From assembly GCA_030562195.1 (NCBI GenBank), contig CM060200.1, positions 27,939,023 through 28,003,022 of the forward strand: a stretch of 64,000 nt of DNA, read 5' to 3'. This document shows positions 34,196 through 48,100 of this stretch, piece after piece (within the stretch, counting starts at the first letter, position 1; every line of letters begins with the position of its first letter). This DNA comes from Nipponacmea schrenckii. Lineage: Eukaryota; Mollusca; Gastropoda; Lottiidae. The notes under the pieces were generated by a model. It saw nothing but the letters and a program-made list of their open reading frames with translations, made no database searches and was not told the DNA's origin. Both the position numbers and the translations under genes were made by a program.

Positions 34196-36135
34196 ATGAA
34201 CCCTTGTTCCCAAAATAGCCTAAGTTTTGAACTCTTCCCACCCCATTTCCAGATTATAAATTCCCTTGACATGGTACTTCCAGTCTAGTATATATACATT
34301 GCCCCTAGGGTATCTCTTGTGGTGCTCCATTTTTCCCCCAGGGGACAACTATATCTTTGATAATCCAAATCTTGCTGACTCTATACCCAGCCCCTGATAG
34401 CTATTTGGACTGATATGGCCTTGGGAAACTTGCTGACTCCAGCATTTGATAGCTATACCATTCCAAATAGCTTCCAGAAGATGGGAATAGAGTCAGCAGG
34501 TTTCGGCATAGGCTACATTAATTTTTTTCTGATATAAAAATTCAGTGTCCAGTTCAACAGCCGTTCTCATCCGTTAATGACGTATAGATCATGAAGGGGA
34601 TTTTTTTACAGTTAGTATTACAGTATTTGGATTATACATAGATCGAATATAAAAGGCCTCATCGAAGCCTTATTTATGTTTAATCAGACATAGGCTATGC
34701 ATCGACAACCATATGAATATTGTAATTATGCAGATTTCGTATCATTTAGTCCGAAACTTTCTTGATTTTCTCTTTCCAGATAAACATAATAATATCGATC
34801 TAACAGGATGATGTACGTCATCAGTTTCGGACTAAACTGGGTTATTATATAATATTAAGTGTGTTAAACCGGTCTACTCTCTCACACACACACACACACA
34901 GGCATCATTAACTTAATGATTAACAATAGACTAACTTATGTAAGATGATAAAGGGTATCCATTAAAATATTATATTTCTATTACATTTTCTTAAGCTCAT
35001 TATTGTATCTTTGTGTATGTACTTCATCTTACCCCGGGTTGGGCTTTCTTAAAATTAAGGAGTTTTTTTTTAAAAAAAAGGGTGCTATTTATTCTTCGGT
35101 CTCTATTTCAATTTAAGAAAAATAGCTTTCTTATACTTAATTTAGAAAAATATATTTTTAAAACCTTAATGTTTCTCAGTCATCCGGAACATTTTGAAAC
35201 TTCCAAATTTAAAATAAACCATTCTATATAGAGTATGGAAGTCCACTTCGCCGTTATCTCCTTTTCATGCTCAATATGGTGTTAAATTTTACAATTAATA
35301 TTTAAAAACTTAATTGATATTAGAAAGTTATTGTATGGGTACGTCGGCATAACACAGACACCTGCCATTATATCGACAATATTTACGACCTGTCTGGATA
35401 ATCGGGTCTAGTTTACTTTTCTTGAACAACACGTCAACAGGTTCGATTTTTTCTTAGGAATACCGTAGTAGCTACTTTGAGGACGAAAAAGGGTTAAAAC
35501 TTAAAGAAACATTTATACATTTTAATGTATTGAGGCAGGTGAGAAACTGTTGTTGTTTTCATTGTTATAAACATTTGGTGGAATGATAAACGTAGTTAGC
35601 CCCAACAATGAACAAAGTGTAGGCTATAAAACTCGATTGAGTTTGTTGATCTGTCTGATTTTTCATCTTGCATGGTGCATTTAATGTTCATAAATGTCAC
35701 TCGTTTCCTTCTATATATATGCTGTAGTCTATATTATATAGGCCTACATAGAAAACAACAGGTCTAGAATGTCTGTGTGGATAATACATTTTTGGCTTCT
35801 TTTCTTAGTTGCCTCTACTATGCCTAGATTTGAATAGATCTATGATTCGTCCATTTTCTTCCATTCTATTTATATGTTATGGGCCTACGTATAGTAAACA
35901 TAGACACTAGAAGAATACATAATCATAATATTCAGAGATGAAAAGTTAAGGGAGGTGGGGGCACTGGAGATCTAAAGTACAGTATTATTTTTAGTCTTGT
36001 GTAGACCAGGTAGGGCCTATATTTTCATTGGAATGTTTAAATTCGTAATAATTTCTTCTATACGGTATTTCAGGAAGCTAAGTGGGAAATTTGATATAGA
36101 ATTACAGCACGTTTGGAGAAGAACCATAATATTTG
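34196..36135. other. Upstream region of the GOLM-family gene
   Basis: No coding frame I would support. It holds an imperfect inverted repeat (34374-34411 with 34463-34500; arms include ctgactctata and its inverse), a second weak one (tttagtccgaaac near 34747 with gtttcggactaaa near 34828), and a (CA)n run at 34884-34903. The promoter or 5' non-coding exon of the next gene is expected here. Confidence 0.45.
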
Positions 36136-39100
36136 ATGCCTTCCATAAAGATTGAAGGATCAGACAGCACGATGAAGTCTTCCAATGGAAGAGGTTCCCT
36201 GCGACCAAGTGGTCGTTCACCACCATTCTTATTAATTGGACTTAGTGTAGCCTTGTGTATTATTGGCTTTAATTATTGGAGTGTGTCATCACGGAACTCA
36301 GAGCTATTAGGCCAAATTAGTATATTGAAAAGAGAAGTGCAAAATCAAGCCACTATGAGAATAACTGCAGATAAACGTGCAGAGGAAGTTGGGTCAAGGG
36401 CTAACAAGTATCTTGAAGAGAAGACTAAATGTATGACAGATCGACGTTTAATTCAGGATAATGCTGATGAATGTGTTGAAAGTAGTGTGAGTAGATTCTA
36501 TTTATATTAGATATGATGGAGTTTTACATCCTACTCTAATGGGCTAATGAAGACTGGCAATGTCATGCAGGGTGCAATGAGGGAAATTTTACAAAGACAA
36601 TTTTTTAATTGTCCCATCCAAACGACTAGAGGGTTTATCCCTGCAGCATCTCTGACCTGTATCACTGACAAGGGGAAACTAGGGTGGAAAAATCTGAAAA
36701 TTATATTAGAAAATATCATCTTATTGAAATACAGGCTAACTGCAAGTTATTTTCCTGCAGGTGCTTTCTGCACTCAGGATTCATAACCTGTCCTGGTCTA
36801 TAAAATTTCGTAAAATTTCAATTTTTTTTTTTATGACAGACTTATATTAGTATTTCTAGTATACATCTATTTGTGATTAAAAAAAAACAACCCAAAATTG
36901 AAACAGATTTTAGGGCAAAACTTCTTCTTTTTCCCAGAAAGCCTGTGAAGCTGATAGAACCGGACTTAATGAAAGATTACAGCAAGTGGAATCTGAATTA
37001 AAAGAACAAAAAGTCATAAACATTCAGTCTGAAAAGAAATGTGATCTAAAGCAAGTTATCTTTTATATCATCATTTGTTATCTTCTCATATCTTTTACGG
37101 AATATTTTTGTTAAGATGGCAACAATTCTAGTCTTAGTTGAACCATGTTCATCTGCATATTTTCTGTTTCTATAAAATTGTGCCGTTTAACAAATTTATA
37201 GTCTGTGGGCCATTCAAATTGTCATACTTATGTACAGATTTTATGTATTCAATATAGTATTGATAATGAGTTGCCAGTCAAACTTGTAATATAACACCAG
37301 GAATACTAATCAGATATTAATACTGATATTAATTCTTATATTGTATTCCTGCTGGCAGCTCTACTGTACTGATCTATAATTCTAGAGATGTTGCTAATGA
37401 AATATTGTTTTGAAATATTTCAGTTCATGCTTACAACCCATTGGAAATATAATTAATATTTTAACCAATTCTATTGGTAAAGATGCAGTTAGAAATCCCT
37501 TGATCCAGAATGGCATAGATGTTACTGCTTTATTCAAGGACTTAGTGTAAGTGACTTTCGTATTCATAATAGTAAAATCTTCCAGATTGTTATTATGTGT
37601 TTCATTAGTACTTGATGGGCTGTCTGAGCAAAAATTTCTGCTTATGCCATCATCTGTGCTGATCTATCTTCTAACCCTAATTTTCTCTTTCCTCTTTTAT
37701 TAAAAGCCTGTAATACATTGGTATGAAATAACTCCCAAAATCGTATAAAGTAGGGTTTTAAATATAAATATGAGGATTAAAGGTTTAATTCTTTTATTCA
37801 TTGGTCAGAGAATATATATTGAAACATTTCTACTTACAGTCATAAACTTTTACTAAAGATTCTTTCTAGCATATGATTGGTTGCCCGTGACATTATATGT
37901 TGTATGTCTTAGAGAATTGTTTGAGTTTGCTTTGAATTTACAGGGGCAGCAACAGTATGCAAGGTAACTTGGAAAAAAACAAACAATATGGACTACAAGA
38001 AGATTTTAACCAAACCAAATTCAATTTCATGCAAAACCAGCAACAAGTGGGACAAGAGCCGGGGCAGGAACAGCAGGGACAACAGCCAAGACAACAGCAA
38101 GCAGGCCAGGGACTACAGCCAGGAAAACAAGAGCAGCAGGGACAACAGCCAGGACAACAGCAATCAGGCCAGGGACTACTTCCAGGACAACAAGAGCAGC
38201 AGGGACAACAGCCAGGACAACAGCAAGGTAGCCAGGGAATACAACCAGGACAACAAGAGCAGCAGGGACAACTAGCAGGGCAACAGCAAGGTAGCCAGGG
38301 ACAACAATCAGGACAACAAGTGCAACAGGGACAACAACCAGGACAACAGCAAGGTAGCCCAGGACAAGAACCAGGACAATTGCAAGGTAGCCAGGGACTA
38401 CGACCAGGACAACAAGTGCAGCAGGGACAACAAGCAGGACAACAGCAAGGTAGCCAGGGACAAGAACCAGGACAACAGCAAGGTAGCCAGGGACAAGAAC
38501 CAGGACAAAAGCAAGGTAGCCTGGGACAAGAACCAGGACAACAGCAAGGTAGCCAGGGACTACAACCTGGACAACAGCAAGGTAGCCAGGGACAACAACC
38601 AGGACAACAGCAAGGTAGCCAGGGACAAGAACCAGGACAACAACCAGGACAAAAGCAACAGGTACAACAACCAGGACAACAGCAAGGTAGCCAGGGACAA
38701 GTACCAGGAGAACAAGAGCAGCAGGGACAAGAACCAGGCCAACAGCAAGCTAGTCAGAAACAAGAACCTGGACAAAATCAGCAGCAACCTGGGCAAGGTC
38801 AAGAAGCAGGAAAGCTTTTACAGGATCTAAAGCAACAACTAGGTAAAGGCTCGGGACAACAGCATGCTGGACAACAACAACCAGGTCAAGAACCAGGGCA
38901 TCAACAACCAGGGCAAGAACAACTGGGGCAAGAGCCTGGACAACAAAAAGCTGTTCAAGAGACAGGTAGTCAAAAATTAGAACAGCATCTACATGGGCTT
39001 CCTTATAATCTCCCCAACGTTACCTCAAATAAGACACCCTCTGGTGATGTAAAAGTTAAAAATGAAGAGTCTCGTGTAGAAAGTAAAACAGAATTGGCCA

Positions 39101-42100
39101 ATGAACAAGTTAAAACGACACCTAAGCCAGAGCAAAATTTGGAAGTGAAAAACCAGATAAATAAACCTGAGCCAAAAGGTACTTATGTTTTAATTTAACC
39201 TGTTTAATTTGTCCTTAAATTAGAAATAAAAATCAGGGATTGAAAGTGAGCTTTTGAAATCATAAGGTCTGCAACAAACATGAACTTAGAAACTCAACAA
39301 CTTTACATCATTCATGGTGGCATGACAATTTTAAAATGTGATTTTAATCTATGAATGAATGACACATGCAATCTCAGTTAAGTTCTTTTTGTCACATACA
39401 TTTCAAATATATGTCTCATACTTTTCAAAATTAATCTCATACTTTTCAAATATTTGTCTCATACTTTTCAAGAATTTGTGTCATACTTTTCAAGTATTTG
39501 TCACATACATTTTAAGTATTTGTCACAAACATTTCAAGTGTTTGTCTCATACATTATAAGTATTTGTCACAAAACATTTCAAGTATTTGTCTCATACATT
39601 ATAAGTATTTGTCTCATACATTATAAATATTTGTCACATACATTTCAAGTATTTGTCTCATACATTATAAGTGTTTGTCACATACATTTCAAATATTTAT
39701 CTCATACTTTTCAAGTATTTGTCTCATACATTTCAAGTATTTGTCACATAAATTTCAAGTATATACATTTCAAGTATTTGTCTCATACTTTTTAAGTATT
39801 TGTCTCACACATTTCAAGTATTTGTCACATACTTTTCAAGTGTTTGTCACATACATTTCAAGTATTTGTCATGTACTTTTGAAGTATTTGTCACTTGTAA
39901 AATATTTGTCACATACTTTTTTCAACTATACGCCCACATGAAATGGGGGGCGTATATTGTCGTCACCCACATCCGTCCGTCCGTCCGTCCGTCCGTCCGT
40001 CCGTCGGTCCGTCCGTCCGTCCGTCCGTCCACAATTGCTCGTAAACACTCTACACGGTGTAATTCTTGACGGATTTAGATGAAACTTAATATGAGTGTTT
40101 ATGATCACGCAAGGATGAACCCTATTGAAAATCAGCGAAATCGGAAAAAAATTAGTATGAGTTCGTGCCCTTGTTCTTGAATGGCTCGTAAACACTCTAC
40201 AACGTGCAATTCTTGACCGATTTTGATGAAACTTGGTGTGAGAGTATGTTATAACTCAAGGATAAACCCTATCGAAAATCAGCGAAATCGAAAAACATTT
40301 AGTATGAGTTATTGCCCTTGTTCTTGAAAACGCGCTCAATTTTAGCTTGTAAACATTCTTGAGAGAACAATTTTTAATGGATTTTAATGAAACTTGGCCT
40401 GAGTATTTGTTATCACCCAAGGATGAAGCCTATTGAAAACCAGTCAAATCGAAAAAAAATTAATATCAGTTATTGCCCTTGTTTTTGAAAACGCGTTCAA
40501 TTTTTAGCTTGTAAACACTCTACAAAGCACAGTTATTGACCGATTTTGACGAAACTTGCTGAAATTGTTTAATATCACCCAAGAATGAACCCTTTTGAAA
40601 ATAGCACATATCGAAATATATTTAATAGGAATTATTGCCTTTGTTCTATAAAATGTGTTGGATTTTTGCCTTGTAAACACTCTACAAGTCACAATTCTTG
40701 AGCGATTTTGACATAACTTGGCATGAGTATTTGTAATCACCTAAGGATGAACCCTATTGAAATTCAGTTAAATCGAAAAATATTTAGTATCAGTTATTGC
40801 CCTTGTGTTTGAAAACGCGTTCAATTTTAGCTTGTAAGCACTCTAGAAAGAACAATTCTTAATGGATTTTGATAAAACTTGGCTTGAGTATTTGTTTTTA
40901 CCCAAGGATGAACCTTATTGAAAATCAAATAAATCGAAATATATTTAGTGTCAGTTATTGCCCTTGTGTTTGAAAACGGGTTTAACTTTTTGGCTAATAA
41001 ACACTCTAGAAGGTACAATTCATGACCAATGTTGACAAAATTGTTGGATATCGCAAGGGATGAGCCTAATTGAAAATTAAAATTATCAAAATATATCTAA
41101 TATGAATTATTGCCCTTGTTCTTTTAAACGCGTTCCATTTTTGTCTCGTAAACACTCTACATGGCACAATTCTTGATGGATTTCGATGAAACTTGGTGTG
41201 AGAGTGTGTTGTAACTCAAGGATGAACCCTTTTGAAAAGCGAAATCGAAATTTTTTTTAGTATGAGTTACTGCCCTTGTTCTTGAAAACGCATTCAATTT
41301 TAGCTTGTAAACACTCTAGAAAGAACTATTCTTAATGGATTTTGATTAACTTTGGCTTGAGTATTTTTTTTTACCCAAGGATGAACCCTATTATAAATCA
41401 AATAAATAGAAATATATTTAGTGTCAGTTATAGCCCTTGTTCTTGAAAACGCGTTCAATTTTAGCTTGTAAACACTCTAGAAAGAACAATTTTTAATGGA
41501 TTTTGATGTAACTTGGCTGGAGTATTTGTTGTCTCCCAAGGATGAACTCTATTGAAAATCGAAAAATATTTAGTACAAGTTATTGCCCTTGTTTTTGAAA
41601 ACGCGTTCAATTTAACTCGTAAACACTCTAGAAAGAACAATTTTGAATGGATTTTGATGAAGCTTGGCTTTAGTATTTGTTTTCTCACAAGGATAAACCC
41701 TATTGAAAATCAGATAAATCAAAAAATATTTAGTGTCAGTTATTGGGCCTGTTTTCAAAATCGCTTTCAACTTTTGGCTTGTGAACACTCTAAACATTCA
41801 TTTTTGACAAAACTCGCTGAAATTGTTTAATATCAACCAAGAATGAGCCTTATTAAGAATTAAAAATATCAAAATGTTATTAAGGGTGAACCCTATTGCA
41901 AATCATAAAAATACCGAAAAATATTTAATGAGTTGAGTTAGGTACAATTCTTGACAGTTTTTAATGAAACTAGAGACCCTAGAAAAAAATATATGGTGGA
42001 AGGTTGAATATTTCATTCCACTTTTGTAACCTTACTGAAAAGTTTTTATTTGAAATAAATGCTGCCAGTGGGCGTATATTACCTTGCCTGGCAAGCTATC

Positions 42101-45100
42101 TTTTCAACTATTTGTCATGTACATGAACTTTTCAAATATTTGTCAACTACTTTTCAAGTATTTGTCACCTTGTAAAATATTTGTCTTGTACTTTTCAAAT
42201 ATTTGTCATGTCATTTTCAAATTGTGCTTCTTAAACTATTTGTCATGTACATGTACTTTGCATGTATTTGTTATGAAATTTTCAAGTATTTGTCACCTTG
42301 TAAAAAACATGAGATAACAATTGGGACGAAAATGTTCAAAATTGCCTTTTCAATACTTTTTCTGTGACAAATGCCCCATTATCTCATGTTTTCTATTGTT
42401 TGATGAAAGAAAGAATTTAAGCATAAAGTTTTGGTCTATTTTTATTTTAGAGAACACAGATAAACAGGTACCGGTAAGCATGATAATTTCACTTTCATTT
42501 CATTTTAAAGACAAAATTATAATTCTAGACACATTTTAATGTACCAGTTGGTTCTTAGTCAAACTGGGAATTGATATCTCTAGGATTATTTCTACACAAT
42601 TACAGCTGGGTTGACTGGAACAACGTGGAAAGGTGTCTGCTACACTTTCAAAGGCAAAAATATTCTCAATACCATCAGTAAGATCGACTTTCCTTTATCT
42701 AACTGTCTACAATGTTAGAGTAGTCGTAATCAGGGATTGAGAAGATCTGTTGATGATGGACTTGGTCATATTTTGTGGGTGTAAGATCTTAGCTCTTTAA
42801 AAGGTCTCTTCTTTGATGTGTATCTTAGACTCCTAAAACTTTTATTTAACCTACTCTCACTTCATGTCTATAGCTTTCAGAGCTGTTGATTTAATGATAT
42901 ATGACCGTCTTGACCGACTGTACGTCTAAAATGGCTGGTTGAAATCATTAATCTAAAAAATTATTACAATATATTAGCTTCTATTGCGCGGCAATCTATT
43001 GATTGTCACGCTTTGTTTTTGTTCCGATTTTTTTTTTTTTTTTTTGAGTGGCAAATTAGAAATTTGCCACTCTTTGTTTTCATTAGACTTTTTTTTTTTT
43101 TCGGGAAGCTCCTTAGCCCAACTCGAAAATGGTATAGAAATTTGGTTTGAAAAATACGATAAGATACGTACTGAAATAGAAAATGAATATTTAAAACTAA
43201 AATTTTTATGCATCAGTAGTTAGTAATTGCATAATAATAATATGCATAATTGCATAACTTTGTTGCTAATTATCCGATCGCTTTGAAAATTACAGAATAT
43301 AGAGAAGTCGCCTATAGAAATAAAACCGCATCATAAAAAAATTTTCGAGCATTTCCGGTTCTTGCGTGAGAACTTCCGTTTTTTTAGAAACGCGTTGGGT
43401 CACCCAGCTTCCGGTGTATGTAATAAATCAGTACAAAAGCTATACATATATACTATCAGGCATAATTAGAACCCTTTTAGAATAAATAATCCAAACCAGA
43501 AGTAATACTTTATATGTCATCACAGAACGGTAACATTCAGCAAAATTTTAATAAGTCTGCTAATTTTTATCCGATTTGTCCGATTTTGGTGTTTTTCGAA
43601 ACCTTGTTACTTTATCTAAAACTTCTTGGGAACAGAATTATGATTTTGCAAAATTAAATTTTTTAAATGCCCCATTGAATTTTTTTTTAAATTCAAAAGG
43701 CCAAATCAAATGACCTTGCCCTTCAATGACCCTGAATTTTTTCAAGTAGAATGTTCTTGACCTAAGCTATTCACACATATGCCTATTATGATCGACAACA
43801 ATTTTTTTGGTACCCGTTTTAGTTTTTTGAAAATTCACCAGGCTATATCAAATGACCTTGACCTTCAATGACCATGAATTTTAAAACCGCATCATAAAAA
43901 TTTTCTACCGCTACCGGTTTTTGCGTGAGAGCTTCCGGTATTTTAGAACCCTGCTGGGATCTGCACAGATATCAATAGTAGCTTCCTGTTGAGCCCCAGT
44001 TGGTGATGTCATAAAAGATGTTAGATTTAGTGGAATTGCAAGCTACAACATCTATCCATGTTTGATATAGTAGATAAATTTCAACCTCTTGTTTTATTCA
44101 CAAAAATATTGACAATTCTGACCTTTAAAATTTTTTGGGAGGAACCTTTTTTTTTTTTTTTGATTTTTCCACACCTTCCTGCTCTTAAACTACAGTAGTT
44201 GCAGCAACCATTCAACTTTCCTAGACCTTCTGTAGTGGCAAATCTTGTTAATGAATATAAATTTGAACATTTTTGTAAAACCGGAAGTGCTGCGTTGCAA
44301 CATGTTTAAAAAGTCGGTCAGTGGCTCTAGAAGTCGCAATTTTTAATTGATTTTCTTCGGGTTTGCATTTTTGGAAATTTGAAATAATTTCCAATAAGAT
44401 AGCAGTTTAAAAATTTCAAAATTCGAAAATTCGTAGAACACATTTTTTTGCCGTATTTTGCACATTTTTGCAACTTTGCTTGTTTAAGACCGATTGATCT
44501 GAAAATTTGGATGCCTTCGAGTGCCACGAATATGAAAACATTGGCAGAGTCAAACAAAATTTATGTCAATCTTAATTGAATTAGAAGAAAAAAAAACGAA
44601 GGAGAAAAAATTCGGACCGGAAGTAAAACTTTGGCCGCCATCTTGAAATGTCACTACGGTAAGAGCGATGTTTATATTTCTGGAAAGCTTAGTCGATCAA
44701 AATGTTGGTAACCGATTTTTCAATTTTGCTTTTGCATTTTTGCAACATCCGCTTGAATTTTGTTCGAAGTTTGGGGGTTTATTCCTCGTGACCTTGACCT
44801 TTGGTGACCGTGACCTTTAGTAGGTCAAAATGCATTGACCTTGGCTGTCAGTTGATACTTTGACCTTTGACATCCGACGTCTACTTCCGGTTTTAGAGCT
44901 CTTCGAAAACAGCAAAATTCGCAACTTTGGACAGCTCTAGAGCCTGACCTAATTAAGTTAGAGTGTTATTTTTTTCAGATTCTTAAGGTGCTTTTTGTCC
45001 TCTATCCAACGATATATAACAAAAGTTTGTAAAATGAAAATTGAAGTTTTTGATTTTTGCAAAGAAAAGTACATTTTGCCGTATTTTCGCTTGTTTGAAA

Positions 45101-48100
45101 TGTATATGTGTATATCTCGTGATCTTTTAGCTGTGCAAGCTTCAAATTTTTACCGTGAATATACATTTTGAATATGATTAGATTCCCCTCAAAAAACGAG
45201 ATGGGCCTGGCACATCCGGGTGATCTTCAAAATTACCATTTATATCGGTCAGCGAATTACGGCTGCAGTAAATAACGTTTTTCAAAAAAGTACCTCACTA
45301 CTTTGGCCAGTTTATCCCTAAAAATCAAATGTTTCTGCCTGCTTGTTGTAATTTTGCGACATTTGCAAAAAAATCAGTTTTTTTTAGTTTGGGGGCTTAT
45401 TTCTAGTGACCTTGACCTTTGGTGACCTCGACCTTTATAAGGTCATTGGTCACTGACTTTGGCTATCAATTGATACTTTGACCTTTGATCCCAGACATCT
45501 ACTTCCGGTTTTATAGCTGCCCGAAAACAGCAAAATTTACAAATTTGGACTGCTCTAGAGCGTGACCTAATTAATTTAGAGGGCTATTTTTGTCATATTC
45601 TTAAGGCGCTTTTTGTCCACTTTCCAGCGATGTATAACAAATGTTTTTAAAATTAAAATTTAATTTTTGCACTTTTAAAATTAAAGTACATTTTGTTTTT
45701 TTGGAATGTATTTGTGAATATCTTGTGATCTATTAGCTGTACAAGCTTCAAATTTGTACCGTGAATATACATTTCAAATGTTATAAGATTTACGCCAAAA
45801 GAAAAGAGATGGGCGTGGCACATACGGGTAAACAGATGTAATCAGATGTTTCGGCCTGTATGTTGCAATTTTGCAATGTTAGCAAAGTCCCACTCTGTGC
45901 CACCTGTGGCTCTATTTTTTTTTTTTTGGGGAAGCTCGCTAGCACAAACGGAAAAAGATAGACTATTTCTGTTTTCACCAATGGTTTTTATATGGGCTGG
46001 AATCAAAAATGAATATCTAACATGAAATTTTCGCTTACCCGAAAGTGGCTAATTGCATAATATGCAAATAAGATTTCAGGCTAGCTCGGGCCCTAATAGT
46101 CGGATCGGTCTGAAATTTACTGAATATAGATAGATAGGCAGCGCAATTAAAACTACATCATCAAAATTTTTTGATCACTTCCGGTTTGGGCGTGGGGACT
46201 TCCGGTTTTTTCGTCTCATGTCGGGCGACCCTGCTTCCCATGTAATTCAAGAATCTAAACAAAAACAGTATATTTTAGCTATACTAAATGATTTTAATCC
46301 CCTGAGATGAAGAAAAATTAAATTGAATGTTGTGCATGCGCAGTTTTCAAAAATGGCAAATTTTCTTAAAAATTTAATAAGTCCGCCAATGATTATGATT
46401 TTGGTGTCTATCGAAACCTTGATACTTTATCTAAAAAATTTTGGGAACAGAATTTTGATTTTCGAATTTAAATTTTTTTTATGCCCATTTTCGAAAATTC
46501 AAAACTCTCGTGACCTTGACCTTCAATGACCTTGACATTTGAGATGTAAAATAGACTTGACCTCAGCTGTCTATAGATGTGCTGATATTGCATGACAAAT
46601 ATTAACTTCCAGTTTTATAGCCCACCGAAATCTGACTATTTTGCAATTTTGGACGGTTATGTTACACTTTCGGGCTCTAATGTTCGGATCGATCTGAAAT
46701 TTACAGTATATAGATAGATACGCAACACAATTAAAAATATATCATCAAAATTTTTTGATCACTTCCAGTTTGGACGTGGGGACTTCTGGTTTTTGCATCT
46801 CACTTCAGGCGACCCTACATTCCGTGTAATTCAAGAATGTAAGCAAAAACAATATATATTAGCTATACAAAATAATTTGCATCCCCCGAGAAGAAAAAAA
46901 TTCCAATTGCTAGTTGCTCATGCGCCATATTCCAAGAATGGCAAATTTTCTTTAAAATATAATTAGTCCGTCATTTATTATCCGATTTGTATAATTTTGT
47001 ATCTATCAAAACCTTGCTCCCTTATCTAAAGGATGTTTGAAACAGAATTTTGATTTTCGAACTTAAATTTATTTTATGCTCTTTTGAATTTTTTGAAAAT
47101 TTGAAATTCTATATCTTGTGACCTTCACCTTCAATGACCTTGAAATTTTCCATATAGAATGGCCTTGACCTCAGCTGTCTATAGATATGACAATATTGAA
47201 TGAAAAATATCAACCTCTGGGTTTTATAGCCAACCGAATTCTGACATTTTTGAAACTTTGAACGGCAATACCACATTATCTTATGAACTTTCTGTTTTAT
47301 AATAGCCTCAAAACTCTTCAATAAAGGATATATGCCAAAAGTGCAGAAGCATATTTCAAAAAATCAAAATGAAATTTTACAACCTCAGTACTATCATAAA
47401 ATATATTCATCCCACATCAATGTGGTATACATCATTGGACTCCAGATTAAATTGTTTCTTAAATGATAAACGACATGGTCGTTTTACGATGAAAATTCAA
47501 AGCATTGATTTTAGATAAATTAACAAAATAAATACCAATTTTGGGTTTTTTATTTCATAAAATCTGTTTCAAATTGATCAGTCAGGGTTTTAAAGCCTGT
47601 TATATAACATGTCAATAAAACTGGTGGTTTATATTTTCACACCTACTTGTCAAATCACTGAGCTGGGGAACAAATTAATCTGATTATGTAATTTCTTAAC
47701 ACCCGAAATTTTATTTTATTGTTTTTGGCAAAATATTTCCATTCAAATTCAAAACATACATCAAGTTAAAGAAGTAAATTCGCTTGTCATTGATCAGTTT
47801 GAATTTTGTTCGTATCTTAAATAGAAATGATTTTATAAAAAAATGTCAAATACAGTCATGTGAAGAGTAGCAGACATATAAAACACAGATGAACTATTGA
47901 CCACATTAGTCATGGTTCAACACACACATGTGGCCAAAGAGTAAATTAATCTGATGATGTAATCTGGTAACCCTAATAAAATTTATTTATTTTTTTGTAA
48001 AATTTTTGCATACAAATTCAAAAAATATCTCTTTATAAAGCTGTGAATGAGCAAATTATGACATAGCTTGAATTTTCTCTCTATGTTAATTACAACCAAA

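Noticed and set aside
38560..38802. Antisense Leu-rich open frame
   Set aside because: Mirror of the Gly/Gln-coding repeats on the plus strand.
39395..39925. Regular short repeats that might suggest a CRISPR array
   Set aside because: The units are directly tandem, with no unique spacers, and the genome is eukaryotic.
39359..40069. Open frames of FQVFVSY/HIHFKYLS type and an R-P-S-V run
   Set aside because: Products of the 22-bp satellite and the (GTCC)n tract; no start context, no conservation, and they cross an insertion junction.
42974..43223. Short open frames with Lys/Phe runs
   Set aside because: Created by poly-T/poly-A tracts of the dispersed repeat.
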